Positions 56,001-63,710 of a stretch of DNA of 64,000 nucleotides are shown here, one piece after another; position 1 is the first letter of the stretch, and every line of letters starts with the position of its first letter. The stretch is from Devosia sp. (GTDB taxonomy: Bacteria > Pseudomonadota > Alphaproteobacteria > Rhizobiales > Devosiaceae): assembly GCA_017794705.1 (NCBI GenBank), contig CP051235.1, forward strand, positions 1,241,010 through 1,305,009, read 5' to 3'. The translations under genes and the position numbers were made by a program. The notes below the pieces were generated by a model. That model saw nothing but the letters and a program-made list of their open reading frames with translations, ran no database searches and had not been told where the DNA came from.

Positions 56001-56792
56001 TCAATCCGGCTGTTTGGCTTGCGGACTGAGGAACAGTTCGCTGATCCTGACCGTGCGGTAGACAATTCGCTGGGAAAGCGTTTCCAGGATGTTGAATTGC
56101 AGACGCAGCAGCACACCGCACACCAGACCGGTGATGGTCGTCAGCAAGGCAATGGCCATGCCGCCGGTCATCTGCTGAAGAGCAAGGCGCATCGTCTCGA
56201 CGTCAAATTCGCCGAGGTCGCGCATTGAAACGAGCATGGCGATGAAGCCGATGACCGTTCCCAGCATGCCCATCTTGTAAAGCACGTCGGAAACGAAAAT
56301 CCCCAACCGGCCGGATTTGCGCATTTGCGCCGCAAAAGACTGCAGCAAAACGTCGAGACGATTGTCTTCCGAAAGCCTGACCTTCAATGCCGCGTCGTGC
56401 AGGAAAGCGCCCAGCGGACGATCGGTGGAAAGTGCGACACCGCCGACCTCAACCTGTTCGGTTCCACGCATGACCCGCGCGCCCTGTTCCAGTTCGGCGG
56501 AGACTGTTTCAAGAGACCGCAACTCCCGCGAACTGTCGAAGATCGAATAGACGCAATAAAGACTGAAGGCCGCGAAAACGCCGATGATCAGCGCCGAGAT
56601 CCGGCTGGGATCATTGTCGAACATATACCCCAGGAAGCCGTAGTCCCACAGGATCATGGCCGAGAAGCTGATCAGGCTCATCAACAGGATCCATTTGAAC
56701 AGCCCATCATAGGACTTGTCGCGCAGGAACCCGAAAAGCTGTTGCCGGCTTGTTGCCGCGTTGTCTTGTGACGGGCCTGCCTGTTCGCTCAC
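56001..56792 (-). CDS. MotA/TolQ/ExbB-like proton channel protein
   Basis: A 263-residue inner-membrane protein. GMLGTVIGFIAMLVSM and GGMAIALLTTITGLVCGVLL are the two hallmark helices of the TolQ/ExbB/MotA family; two more helices are near FKWILLMSLISFSAMILW and SALIIGVFAAFSLYCVYSI. The GTG at 56792 overlaps the SNase-like gene stop (GTGA) and has GGGAGGATATCG upstream, so this start is firm. Longer than ExbB proper, with a cytoplasmic loop between helices. Confidence 0.8.
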   Translation of the reverse strand: MSEQAGPSQDNAATSRQQLFGFLRDKSYDGLFKWILLMSLISFSAMILWDYGFLGYMFDNDPSRISALIIGVFAAFSLYCVYSIFDSSRELRSLETVSAELEQGARVMRGTEQVEVGGVALSTDRPLGAFLHDAALKVRLSEDNRLDVLLQSFAAQMRKSGRLGIFVSDVLYKMGMLGTVIGFIAMLVSMRDLGEFDVETMRLALQQMTGGMAIALLTTITGLVCGVLLRLQFNILETLSQRIVYRTVRISELFLSPQAKQPD

Positions 56793-57349
56793 CGATATCC
56801 TCCCGGCGTGTTGGTCCGCCTGAAGTCCCATGGCGGCTGGAATTCAACGTCAAGCGCCCATACACCCGCGCCCTCGGAAATCGCTTCAATCTGGATTGCT
56901 TCGTACTCGTCGGTCTGCTCCGAAAAGGCTAGGGCCATGCCGGTACGGACCATTTCCTCGTTGATGTTCGTCCCGCCGGATTCGCAGACGCCGTGGCGGC
57001 GTCCGAACGGGTCGGCTTCTCCGAGAAGGAAGCAGGTTACTTCACCGCGTCCGGAGAGCAATTCAAGTGTGCGGAAAGCCGCATCGTAGCAGCCCCACTG
57101 TTCGCCGTTCCGATAGCAGAACTGGCGCCGTTCAGGTGCATCAAGTCCCCAAAGAATCACCCGCTGGGTGCCGATACGGATAATGTCCGCATCAACGACC
57201 GAAGCTGATCCGCTGATGACATCCGGATTTTCGGAAGGCGCTTCGTCCTGCGCCAAAAGCGAAGGCACTGCCAATCCACTCCAGGACAAGATCGAGATGA
57301 GAAGCAGGATGGCGCGCGACATGCTGCGATTTGAGGCGAACGTGCTCAT
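56789..57349 (-). CDS. Staphylococcal nuclease-like (SNase) exported protein
   Basis: A 186-residue protein with an N-terminal signal/hydrophobic region (SRAILLLISILSWSGLAVPS). The body is an SNase-type OB fold: GSASVVDADIIRIGTQRVIL, LWGLDAPERRQFC and EADPFGRRHGVCES. The Arg usually found in VRLxGIDAPE is Ile here (QRVILWGLDAPE), so nuclease activity may be lost. Start ATG at 57349. It heads the four-gene SNase/ExbB/ExbD-like/unknown operon. Confidence 0.78.
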   Translation of the reverse strand: MSTFASNRSMSRAILLLISILSWSGLAVPSLLAQDEAPSENPDVISGSASVVDADIIRIGTQRVILWGLDAPERRQFCYRNGEQWGCYDAAFRTLELLSGRGEVTCFLLGEADPFGRRHGVCESGGTNINEEMVRTGMALAFSEQTDEYEAIQIEAISEGAGVWALDVEFQPPWDFRRTNTPGGYR

Positions 57350-57408
57350 CGGTATCAACTATATGAGTAATTGAAGAACATGATATGCGGGCATACTAGT
57401 CTGGCTCC

Positions 57409-58182
57409 ATGCGGCGCTTTGTCTTTGCAATTCTTGTGGTTTTCGGAATGGCCGGTCCCGGCTTCGCCCAGGGGGCGCCGGCGGACCTCGTGGCGGCGCT
57501 GCGATCCGGTGAAATCACCACGTGCCGGGATTGCGATCTGAGCGGGGCTGATTTCAAGAAGGCCATTCTCAGCGGTGTCGATTTGACCGGCGCCATCCTG
57601 ACAGACGCGACCTTCCACCGCGCCGACCTGCGCGGCGCAATACTCGACGGTGTGACGGCGATTGGCACCAACTTCAACCTCACCGATCTGACCCGCGCCC
57701 AGATGGTCGATGGCGATTTTACCCGGTCCATGTTCTACGGCGCCCAGATGTCCGGGGCAGACCTCAGCGGCGCCAATCTGACCGAAGCACGGGTGCAAAC
57801 GGCACGACTTACCTCCGCCAAATTGCCCGGCGCAGTGCTTGTCCGCACCCTGATGCGGGAAGCAGTTGCCAACAATGCTGACTTTAGCGGCGCGACCATG
57901 CAGGAAACCAATCTGAATGGCGCGCGTCTGGGACGCAGCGTATTTGACGGGGCAACTATTGGTTTTGCCGGCTTTGCCGGGACGGAAGCGAGCAGAGCGA
58001 GCTTTGTTGATGCGACGATCACCTACACCGATTTTCTCGGGGCCGATCTGCGCGGTGCCGAGGTGACGGGCGCTACCTTGACGGGTAACCGTTTCACGCG
58101 GGCGGCAACCAGAGACGTTGATTTCGAAAGCGCCATTACAAGCGGGAATTTCATGGCGGACGGGCGGCTGCAGGAAAACTGA
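57409..58182 (+). CDS. Exported pentapeptide-repeat protein
   Basis: A 257-residue protein with signal MRRFVFAILVVFGMAGPGFA and a long pentapeptide-repeat domain (A[DN]LxG-like), for example CDLSGADFKKAILSGVDLTG, ADLSGANLTEARV and GADLRGAEVTGATL. These form a right-handed quadrilateral beta-helix. An exported, signal-bearing pentapeptide protein is uncommon. It is divergent from the SNase operon across about 60 bases and converges with the next gene. Function unknown. Confidence 0.85.
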   Translation: MRRFVFAILVVFGMAGPGFAQGAPADLVAALRSGEITTCRDCDLSGADFKKAILSGVDLTGAILTDATFHRADLRGAILDGVTAIGTNFNLTDLTRAQMVDGDFTRSMFYGAQMSGADLSGANLTEARVQTARLTSAKLPGAVLVRTLMREAVANNADFSGATMQETNLNGARLGRSVFDGATIGFAGFAGTEASRASFVDATITYTDFLGADLRGAEVTGATLTGNRFTRAATRDVDFESAITSGNFMADGRLQEN

Positions 58183-58184
58183 CG

Positions 58185-58931
58185 TCACGGCGCTGCCCAG
58201 GTGGTATAAGGCGAGAGGACTTCTTCGTACCGCGTCCGGCTTTCAAAATACCCGGTGTTGACCTGCTGGGTCTCGATATTCACCGCCAACTGTCCCCGCT
58301 TGCGCAGGTATGTAGCCTCTACGGCGATCGACCTGCTGCCATCGGGCGACTGCCCGGTGCACAGTTCGTGTGCGAACTGGCTGCCAACAGGCTGTTCACC
58401 CTCTTTCATCGGGATATCGGCGCATTCCAGCGTCCAGTCGCTGTAGCGCGCCTTGAAATTGGATATCAGGGTGTAGGCGGTTCGGCGCGCGAGGTCACTG
58501 ATGCGGTCATCCGTGACGATCCGGCGCCCCTGCACGATGCCCTCTGAGTCAACGAGCAACGACACGAGCACCGGGTGCGCATAGACCGAGGTGCCGCCGC
58601 GGAGAAACTGATATTCAAGCTCCAGTGCCCTGGCGATATAGTCCTGTTCGTCGTCATAGCTGAACTCGACTTCGCGCAGGCCCGAAGCCTCGGGCGTGCA
58701 CGTCATGAAATCCTCAAATGAGACAAGCGTCTGTCCCGGCGGGCCGCCATTAGTGCCGCAGGCGATCTCACCAACCATTGCATCCGGCAGTTCGGAAACA
58801 TTCTGGCCGAGGTTCACATCCCATATGGAAAACACCGGTTCAATCTGCGGCTGGGCAAAAGAGGCATGCGCCGAAATGCCCAGCGCCAAGGCAGCAAGAC
58901 CGAAGACAGCGGGAAGGTTCGTTTTGCGCAT
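58185..58931 (-). CDS. Periplasmic hypothetical protein downstream of the cytochrome
   Basis: A 248-residue exported protein (MRKTNLPAVFGLAALALGIS, AHASFAQ). The body has LEYQFLRGGTSVYAHPVLVS and LARRTAYTLISNFKARYSDW, with four mature cysteines that could pair in disulfides. No family is recognised. It follows the cytochrome gene by seven bases and is surely co-transcribed, so an accessory role in the PQQ electron-transfer chain is a fair guess. Confidence 0.72.
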   Translation of the reverse strand: MRKTNLPAVFGLAALALGISAHASFAQPQIEPVFSIWDVNLGQNVSELPDAMVGEIACGTNGGPPGQTLVSFEDFMTCTPEASGLREVEFSYDDEQDYIARALELEYQFLRGGTSVYAHPVLVSLLVDSEGIVQGRRIVTDDRISDLARRTAYTLISNFKARYSDWTLECADIPMKEGEQPVGSQFAHELCTGQSPDGSRSIAVEATYLRKRGQLAVNIETQQVNTGYFESRTRYEEVLSPYTTWAAP

Positions 58932-58938
58932 CGCGAGG

Positions 58939-59463
58939 TTACTCCAGGCCGCGGCAGGCCGCCGCAGACGGATTGTCATAGAATTCCGCACATTCCTCGA
59001 AGGTCGGTTCGCCGCGGCCGATCACATAGGTCTGAAGATAGGCCACAACATTGGCGACATCAGTGTCGCTGAATGTCTTGCCGCGGACCGGTGCATTTTC
59101 TGGCGCGAAGTCGGAAAGCTCCATGCCGAAACAACGGCCATCCCGGTAAGCGGCGCGATCATGAAAAGGCATCGCTGTGCCCGGAATGCCGCATGCAATG
59201 ATTTCGGTCAGTGCCTCGGTGCCCAGTTCAGTCTGGCGCAGGTTGGGGCCTGGCGGCGCCTGCAACAGAAGCCCGGTCTCACCGTCGGCCGGCCAGCCAT
59301 GACAATTCACGCAATAGCCCACAGACCGGTAAACGACCCTGCCGCGCTCCGGGTCGCCGACTGTTTCCTCTGTCTGTTGCGCCTTGATGGCAGGCGCTGC
59401 CAGCGAAAAAAGGACAAGCAATGCTGCGGCAAGCGACACGGCCACGAAACGGTTCAGGGGCAT
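58939..59463 (-). CDS. c-type cytochrome, partner of the PQQ dehydrogenase
   Basis: A 174-residue monohaem cytochrome c. Signal MPLNRFVAVSLAAALLVLFS, then the haem site CVNCH at residues 51-55 and a possible Met ligand in IPGTAMPFHD. The C-terminal TFSDTDVANVVAYLQTYVIG is the class I cytochrome helix. It would take electrons from the adjacent PQQ dehydrogenase, like cytochrome cL (MxaG/XoxG). GGAGTAGCACC precedes the ATG. A TCCAAATAC motif lies 25 bases upstream, and a terminator-like hairpin lies in front of the gene. Confidence 0.87.
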   Translation of the reverse strand: MPLNRFVAVSLAAALLVLFSLAAPAIKAQQTEETVGDPERGRVVYRSVGYCVNCHGWPADGETGLLLQAPPGPNLRQTELGTEALTEIIACGIPGTAMPFHDRAAYRDGRCFGMELSDFAPENAPVRGKTFSDTDVANVVAYLQTYVIGRGEPTFEECAEFYDNPSAAACRGLE

Positions 59464-59487
59464 GGTGCTACTCCGGTTCCACCAGGG

Positions 59488-59496
59488 TCCAAATAC
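59488..59496. promoter_or_regulatory. TCCAAATAC element upstream of the cytochrome gene
   Basis: Exact nine-base copy of the element also found at 62350 and 63596, all on the plus strand upstream of minus-strand genes. Proposed regulator site. Confidence 0.4.
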
Positions 59497-59501
59497 GAAA
59501 A

Positions 59502-59527
59502 TGCCGGGCAACCGAAGTTGCCCGGCA
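59502..59527 (-). terminator. Terminator-like hairpin between PQQ dehydrogenase and cytochrome genes
   Basis: TGCCGGGCAAC and GTTGCCCGGCA are perfect complements around a four-base loop; on the minus strand the loop is TTCG and TTTTCG follows. It should end or attenuate most dehydrogenase transcripts, leaving the cytochrome at lower level or with its own promoter. Confidence 0.75.
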
Positions 59528-59545
59528 CGATACAGGTTGGGGCGA

Positions 59546-61294
59546 TCAGAGCCCGAAGACCCAGAGCATGTTGGCGCTCTGAATGTTCTGCAGCTCTTCG
59601 TAGCCAAAGCCCGCGATACCGATACCGCCACCCGCGATGGCAATATACTGCTTGCCACCTGCGGTGAAGGTAATCGGCGGAGCCTGGAACGAAGTGCCCA
59701 CGTTCATCGACCACTTCTCTTCCAGCGTCGTCGCGTCATAGGCAGCGACCGTACCATCAATATGGCTGGTGAAGATCAGGTCGGCGGTTGCAAGCACACC
59801 GCTGTACATCGGGTATGTCGTCGGGTGAGACGCTGCGATCTCGGCAGTGTCCACGTTGACGGCGTTGATCGAACCGGTCTGCACGCCGCTGTTCACGCCA
59901 GCGCCGCCGATGAAGATTTCGCCGGGCCGCACGTCGGCCGGATCAACCGCACGCACCGACAGGTCCGAACAGCCCTCGATCCCCACCGCATAGGCAATAC
60001 CCAATTCAGGGTTGTAGGCAGTCGGGAAGAAGTTGGTGCCGCCCTGAATGTTCGGGCACGTCGTAGCAGTAGCGCCGGCGCGGGTAATCGCACCAATCGC
60101 GTAGGTCTGCAGCGACGCGTTCGGATCATATTCGATCGGCTTGCCGGTCTTCGGGTCGATGCCTTCCGTCCAGTTCAGGTTGCTCACGTAGGTGACGGAA
60201 TCGATGTAGGAGCCGTTGGAACGGTCCAGAGTGTAGAAGATGCCGTTCCGGCCAAAGTGCGCCAGAACCTTGCGGTCTTCGCCATCGATATTGGCATCGA
60301 GCAGCAGCTGAATGCCGACTTCGTCATAGTCCATGTAGTCGCCCGGCGTGTACTGGAAGTGCCACTTCAGTTCACCCGTGTCGACGTCGAGCGCGACGCT
60401 GGAGTTGGTGTAGAGGTTATCGCCCGGACGGAACTCGGGGTCATACATCGGCACCGGGTTGCCCGTACCCCAGAAAGTCGTGTTCGACTCAGGGTCATAG
60501 GAGCCCGTTACCCAGGCAGCACCGCCGCCGGTTCTCCAGCAATCCGGGTTGCCGGCTTCTTCACACCTCCAGGTTTCCGAACCAGGCTGGCCGGGTTCCG
60601 GAATCGTATAGAAGCGCCACAGTTCTTCGCCGTTCTCGGCGTTCAACGCAGCGATCCAGCCGCGGGTCGCCCAGTCACCATAGGACTGGCCTATCAGAAT
60701 CTTGTCGCCGATCACGAGAGGCGCGTTGGTGAAGCCTTCGCCTGGATCAGTCGCAGCTTGCACATCCCATACGACATCACCCGTTTCGTCATCACAGGCC
60801 ACGACGCGGCCGTCAGGCAAGACGGTGATGACGTTGGTGCCCGACAGTCCAAGACCACGGTTCGCCAGAAGGATGCCCTGGCTGGGGTCCTTGTCGATAC
60901 CTGTATCGCACACCCAGACGGGAACAGCACGTTCGCCGCTCGACACGTCAAACTTGTACGGCGTGCCCCAGGGGTCCGAAACGTAAAGGAAGCCGTCGTT
61001 GGCCAATGGCGTCGCTTCGATTGAGCCCTTGCCGAAACCGGCCGGTTCGGTGCCGCCTAGTGGCGCCGCCATGACGACGCGCAGGTCAGCAACGTTGCCG
61101 GCGTTGATCTCGCTAAGGGTTGAGAATCTGTTGGCGTCATAGGTCTTGTGGACCATCAGCCAGTTGCCGGCCTCGGCCTCGGTGCCCGCCGCCAACAGGC
61201 GTTCCGGCGTCACCGGATCCGCGAAAGCATTGCCCGTCAGTGCCGCCGCGCAAATCGCCATGGCGCCCACTGACTTCGAAAGAAGATTTTTCAT
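59546..61294 (-). CDS. PQQ-dependent alcohol dehydrogenase with lanthanide-type Asp pair
   Basis: A 582-residue periplasmic quinoprotein (signal MKNLLSKSVGAMAICAAALT). The eight-bladed propeller motifs are plain, e.g. WNWF-equivalent GGGAAWVTGSYDPE, GTGNPVPMYDP (N279) and PGDNLYTNSSVALDVDTGEL. The catalytic base by alignment to ExaA/MxaF is D322 in GDYMDYDEVG; the residue two further on is also Asp (D324), the mark of lanthanide-dependent enzymes (XoxF, ExaF, PedH). The usual Glu metal ligand is Asp (D207 in QSYGDWATRG), and the vicinal disulfide (CC) is a single Cys (WVCDTG). So it is an atypical clade, not classical XoxF. GGGAGG precedes the ATG. Confidence 0.9.
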   Translation of the reverse strand: MKNLLSKSVGAMAICAAALTGNAFADPVTPERLLAAGTEAEAGNWLMVHKTYDANRFSTLSEINAGNVADLRVVMAAPLGGTEPAGFGKGSIEATPLANDGFLYVSDPWGTPYKFDVSSGERAVPVWVCDTGIDKDPSQGILLANRGLGLSGTNVITVLPDGRVVACDDETGDVVWDVQAATDPGEGFTNAPLVIGDKILIGQSYGDWATRGWIAALNAENGEELWRFYTIPEPGQPGSETWRCEEAGNPDCWRTGGGAAWVTGSYDPESNTTFWGTGNPVPMYDPEFRPGDNLYTNSSVALDVDTGELKWHFQYTPGDYMDYDEVGIQLLLDANIDGEDRKVLAHFGRNGIFYTLDRSNGSYIDSVTYVSNLNWTEGIDPKTGKPIEYDPNASLQTYAIGAITRAGATATTCPNIQGGTNFFPTAYNPELGIAYAVGIEGCSDLSVRAVDPADVRPGEIFIGGAGVNSGVQTGSINAVNVDTAEIAASHPTTYPMYSGVLATADLIFTSHIDGTVAAYDATTLEEKWSMNVGTSFQAPPITFTAGGKQYIAIAGGGIGIAGFGYEELQNIQSANMLWVFGL

Positions 61295-61664
61295 GGTACC
61301 TCCCAATGATGTGCACCTGCCCCAAGCGAACGCCGCGACAAGTGATTGGTCCATCAAACAACTTTTGATATCCAAAAATTCAATGCTTGCCATTGGACAT
61401 CGCTGGCTGTGAATGGCGTGCGGCTGTAGGGCAAGGTTCGCCGTTTGTTTTGCCCGGCTTCAGTGAGCCTGCGCCCCGCACCAGGTTTTGCTCCATGATT
61501 TGAACCGGCATTTGGACGCAGACGTCTCCGGTCCACTGGCGACGGAGCGACGGTGCTGACGTAAGAACAGAAAGCGGCCCCGAGAACTAACTCGGAGCCA
61601 CGCCAACATTTCTTCGGGATGTCTTTGGGGGGCAATCGACCACCCCAATTGAGTCAAGCCGTGC
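61295..61664. promoter_or_regulatory. 370-base intergenic region: promoter of the PQQ dehydrogenase
   Basis: No gene is supported here. It holds a weaker copy of the shared element (TCCAAAAAT at 61371) with an inverted TTGGA 22 bases on (61393), 77 bases before the dehydrogenase start, and near 61576-61599 a hairpin (CCGAG/CTCGG, loop AACTAA) that could end the transcript of the 61.7-kb gene. Confidence 0.45.
61576..61599 (-). terminator. Hairpin after the membrane-protein gene
   Basis: GGC-c-CCGAG and CTCGG-a-GCC pair around a six-base loop, about 65 bases past the stop of the gene at 61665. Following T-run is poor. Confidence 0.4.
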
Positions 61665-62264
61665 CTAGGTTCTCCACTGGCGGACGAACAGGAAGCGCAC
61701 CAGGGACAGAACCACAAGCGCCGCACCGGCATAAAGGGACAACCAGTATCCATCCATCAGGTAGGATTCCATCTGCATAGTACGATGGGACATGGGGTCG
61801 GTGTATTCCGAATCACCAATGAAATTGATGTCCATCGCTGTGGCGCGCATATCACCGATGTAATAGGCGATTCCACAGGCGGCCATGTACGACAGGCCCA
61901 CAAGCGCGATGAGAACGGCCGCGAGCGGCAGTTTTACCGGGCCCAGCGGGAGCTTCACATTCAAAAAGAGGCTGGCCGCCAAGGCGAGCATGGCGAGGGT
62001 GAAATATGTCCAGACGAAAGGTTCAAAGAACGCAGGCATGGAATAAAGTGCCGGATCAGCCTGAACCCTGACCTGGCGCACCACTTCAACGCCCCAGGGA
62101 TGCAGCACGAGATCATTGGTGCCTTCCATCACGGCGACGTCAGTGACCCACCAGGGCTGAAACCACGAGTAGGCCATGAAGGCGGCGCCTGCCACGAGCA
62201 GGACGCGGAATATCCAGGCTCCTGCGCCCCCACCAAATGAAAATGCCGCATCAGTTTGTGTCAT
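61665..62264 (-). CDS. Four-helix membrane hypothetical protein
   Basis: A 199-residue protein with about four hydrophobic helices: WIFRVLLVAGAAFMAYSWFQ, FVWTYFTLAMLALAASLFLN, VKLPLAAVLIALVGLSYMAA and YWLSLYAGAALVVLSLVRFL. Between them lies a loop with MDINFIGDSEYTDPMSHRTM. No family is recognised. Upstream is the shared TCCAAATACTA element, so it is likely regulated with the PQQ dehydrogenase and may be part of its respiratory or methylotrophic chain. Confidence 0.72.
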   Translation of the reverse strand: MTQTDAAFSFGGGAGAWIFRVLLVAGAAFMAYSWFQPWWVTDVAVMEGTNDLVLHPWGVEVVRQVRVQADPALYSMPAFFEPFVWTYFTLAMLALAASLFLNVKLPLGPVKLPLAAVLIALVGLSYMAACGIAYYIGDMRATAMDINFIGDSEYTDPMSHRTMQMESYLMDGYWLSLYAGAALVVLSLVRFLFVRQWRT

Positions 62265-62584
62265 ATTTCCCCCTTGGAACGCCTGCCGTCACACGGCTGA
62301 CCGCCCATTCTATGGATTTGTGAAATTTCCACCCATGTTCACCTTGTGATCCAAATACTAGCAACGCCATTTTTCGCAAATCAAGTTTGGTGAACCATAC
62401 CACAGGGCCGTCGCACGGCCTGCGCAAAAAGTGGATTAATGGTGTGACACCCGCCATGAGGACAATACCCGACTTAGCATCAGCCGTCGCAACAGGTGAT
62501 TATTGCGTTTAGCAAGGTTTCACATCGGAAAACCCAATGCGTGAAATTGAGGTTCCGTGTTTGTTTGGAAGGGCCCAAGCGGGA
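62265..62584. promoter_or_regulatory. 320-base intergenic region with TCCAAATACTA element
   Basis: No coding region is seen. TCCAAATACTA at 62350-62360 is identical to 63596-63606 in front of the LysR gene; it is 86 bases upstream of the membrane-protein start. A short hairpin GGCCGT/ACGGCC lies near 62402-62416, where it could end the LysR transcript only after some readthrough. Confidence 0.45.
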
Positions 62585-63583
62585 CTAGAGGTGCGCCTTG
62601 CTCAACAGCGTCGCCATATCCAGCACTTCTGGAGAAACCATTTCGCCGGAGTAGTCGCTTTTGACGAATTCAAGAACGCGTGCGTGCAACTGGGCGTACG
62701 GCCTCAACGACAGCAAATGTTTGGGCACCACAAGCACGATATCCCGCCCGAAGTCAGGGATGACGTACCAGCGCAGCCGACTGGCCACAGACGAAGGCAG
62801 GTTGGGCAACAGCGAAAGCGGGCAATGGCAGGTGCATAGCCCTTCCGCCGCAAACTCGACAGCCGAAAGATAGGTCATGGCGCCAAACGTGGGGTTGGAC
62901 TGAGGCACATAGTGGCGGTACCAGTCATCGCTGGCCGGTTGCATGGGTGCCTCGGGACCGAGCGTTACATGCCGGCCCAGACCCGGATATTTCTGCAGCG
63001 CGGCCGGGTTTCCCGAAAGCGTCTCAACGAGTGCCGATTCCGGGACTTCATCGGGTACAACCCAGGCAATCCGGTCCCGATACACCGGGGTCACTTGATG
63101 CGACGCGAGGGCCGGTTCAACCGCAACCGAGTTGACGATGGCGAAATTGACGTTGTGCAGCAACAACTGTTCCACGACGTCAGAGCTGTTGAGCCCCCAG
63201 AACAGGTCAAAGCGCGTTAGCTGGTCGTCTTCCAGCACCATGCGGGCCACTGCCGATGCAAAGCGTCCGCGCAGGGTTGGCGTGGTGCCGAGGCGCACGC
63301 TGAACTTGCCTTCTCCAAACTTTGACTTGTGTTCGGACAGGTAGCCATCGAACCGCTTGATCATGTCGTTCGCGGCCTTGAACCAGTACTCTCCGGCGTA
63401 GGTCAGTTCGACCACACCCGACCGGTTCCGGATGAGCAACTGCACGTCGAGGGTTTCCTCGATTTTTGCCAGTTGCTGCGACATGGTGGGTTGCGAAACG
63501 CCCAGGCGCTTCGAGGCCTTTGTTATCGAGCCCGACACGACAACTGCGCGAAAAATCTCCAGTTGCCTCAGCGAAACGGACAT
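62585..63583 (-). CDS. LysR-type transcriptional regulator
   Basis: A 332-residue LysR protein. The helix-turn-helix is SLRQLEIFRAVVVSGSITKA followed by SKRLGVSQPTMSQQLAKIEE. The effector domain (GTTPTLRGRFASAVARM, AEGLCTCHCPLSLL) is complete. The ATG at 63583 is preferred because GGAGAA sits nine bases upstream; an earlier ATG is too close. It is the nearest regulator to the PQQ region and has the repeated TCCAAATACTA element at its own promoter, so it is the best candidate for controlling it. Confidence 0.9.
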   Translation of the reverse strand: MSVSLRQLEIFRAVVVSGSITKASKRLGVSQPTMSQQLAKIEETLDVQLLIRNRSGVVELTYAGEYWFKAANDMIKRFDGYLSEHKSKFGEGKFSVRLGTTPTLRGRFASAVARMVLEDDQLTRFDLFWGLNSSDVVEQLLLHNVNFAIVNSVAVEPALASHQVTPVYRDRIAWVVPDEVPESALVETLSGNPAALQKYPGLGRHVTLGPEAPMQPASDDWYRHYVPQSNPTFGAMTYLSAVEFAAEGLCTCHCPLSLLPNLPSSVASRLRWYVIPDFGRDIVLVVPKHLLSLRPYAQLHARVLEFVKSDYSGEMVSPEVLDMATLLSKAHL

Positions 63584-63595
63584 GTCCGGCATTTC

Positions 63596-63614
63596 TCCAA
63601 ATACTAATATTGGA
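63596..63614. promoter_or_regulatory. Inverted repeat at the LysR gene start containing TCCAAATACTA
   Basis: TCCAA-N9-TTGGA around ATACTAATA is a LysR-box-like palindrome placed 13 bases before the start codon, where it would block transcription or translation; typical of autorepression by LysR proteins. Confidence 0.5.
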
Positions 63615-63710
63615 ATTACCAATAGGGCAGGTCAGGGCTGATTCCAAGCAGTTGCGCGCCCGGCAGACGTTGATCCAGTTTCAAATCAGGTTGAGGATTA
63701 TTCAGCCTGT

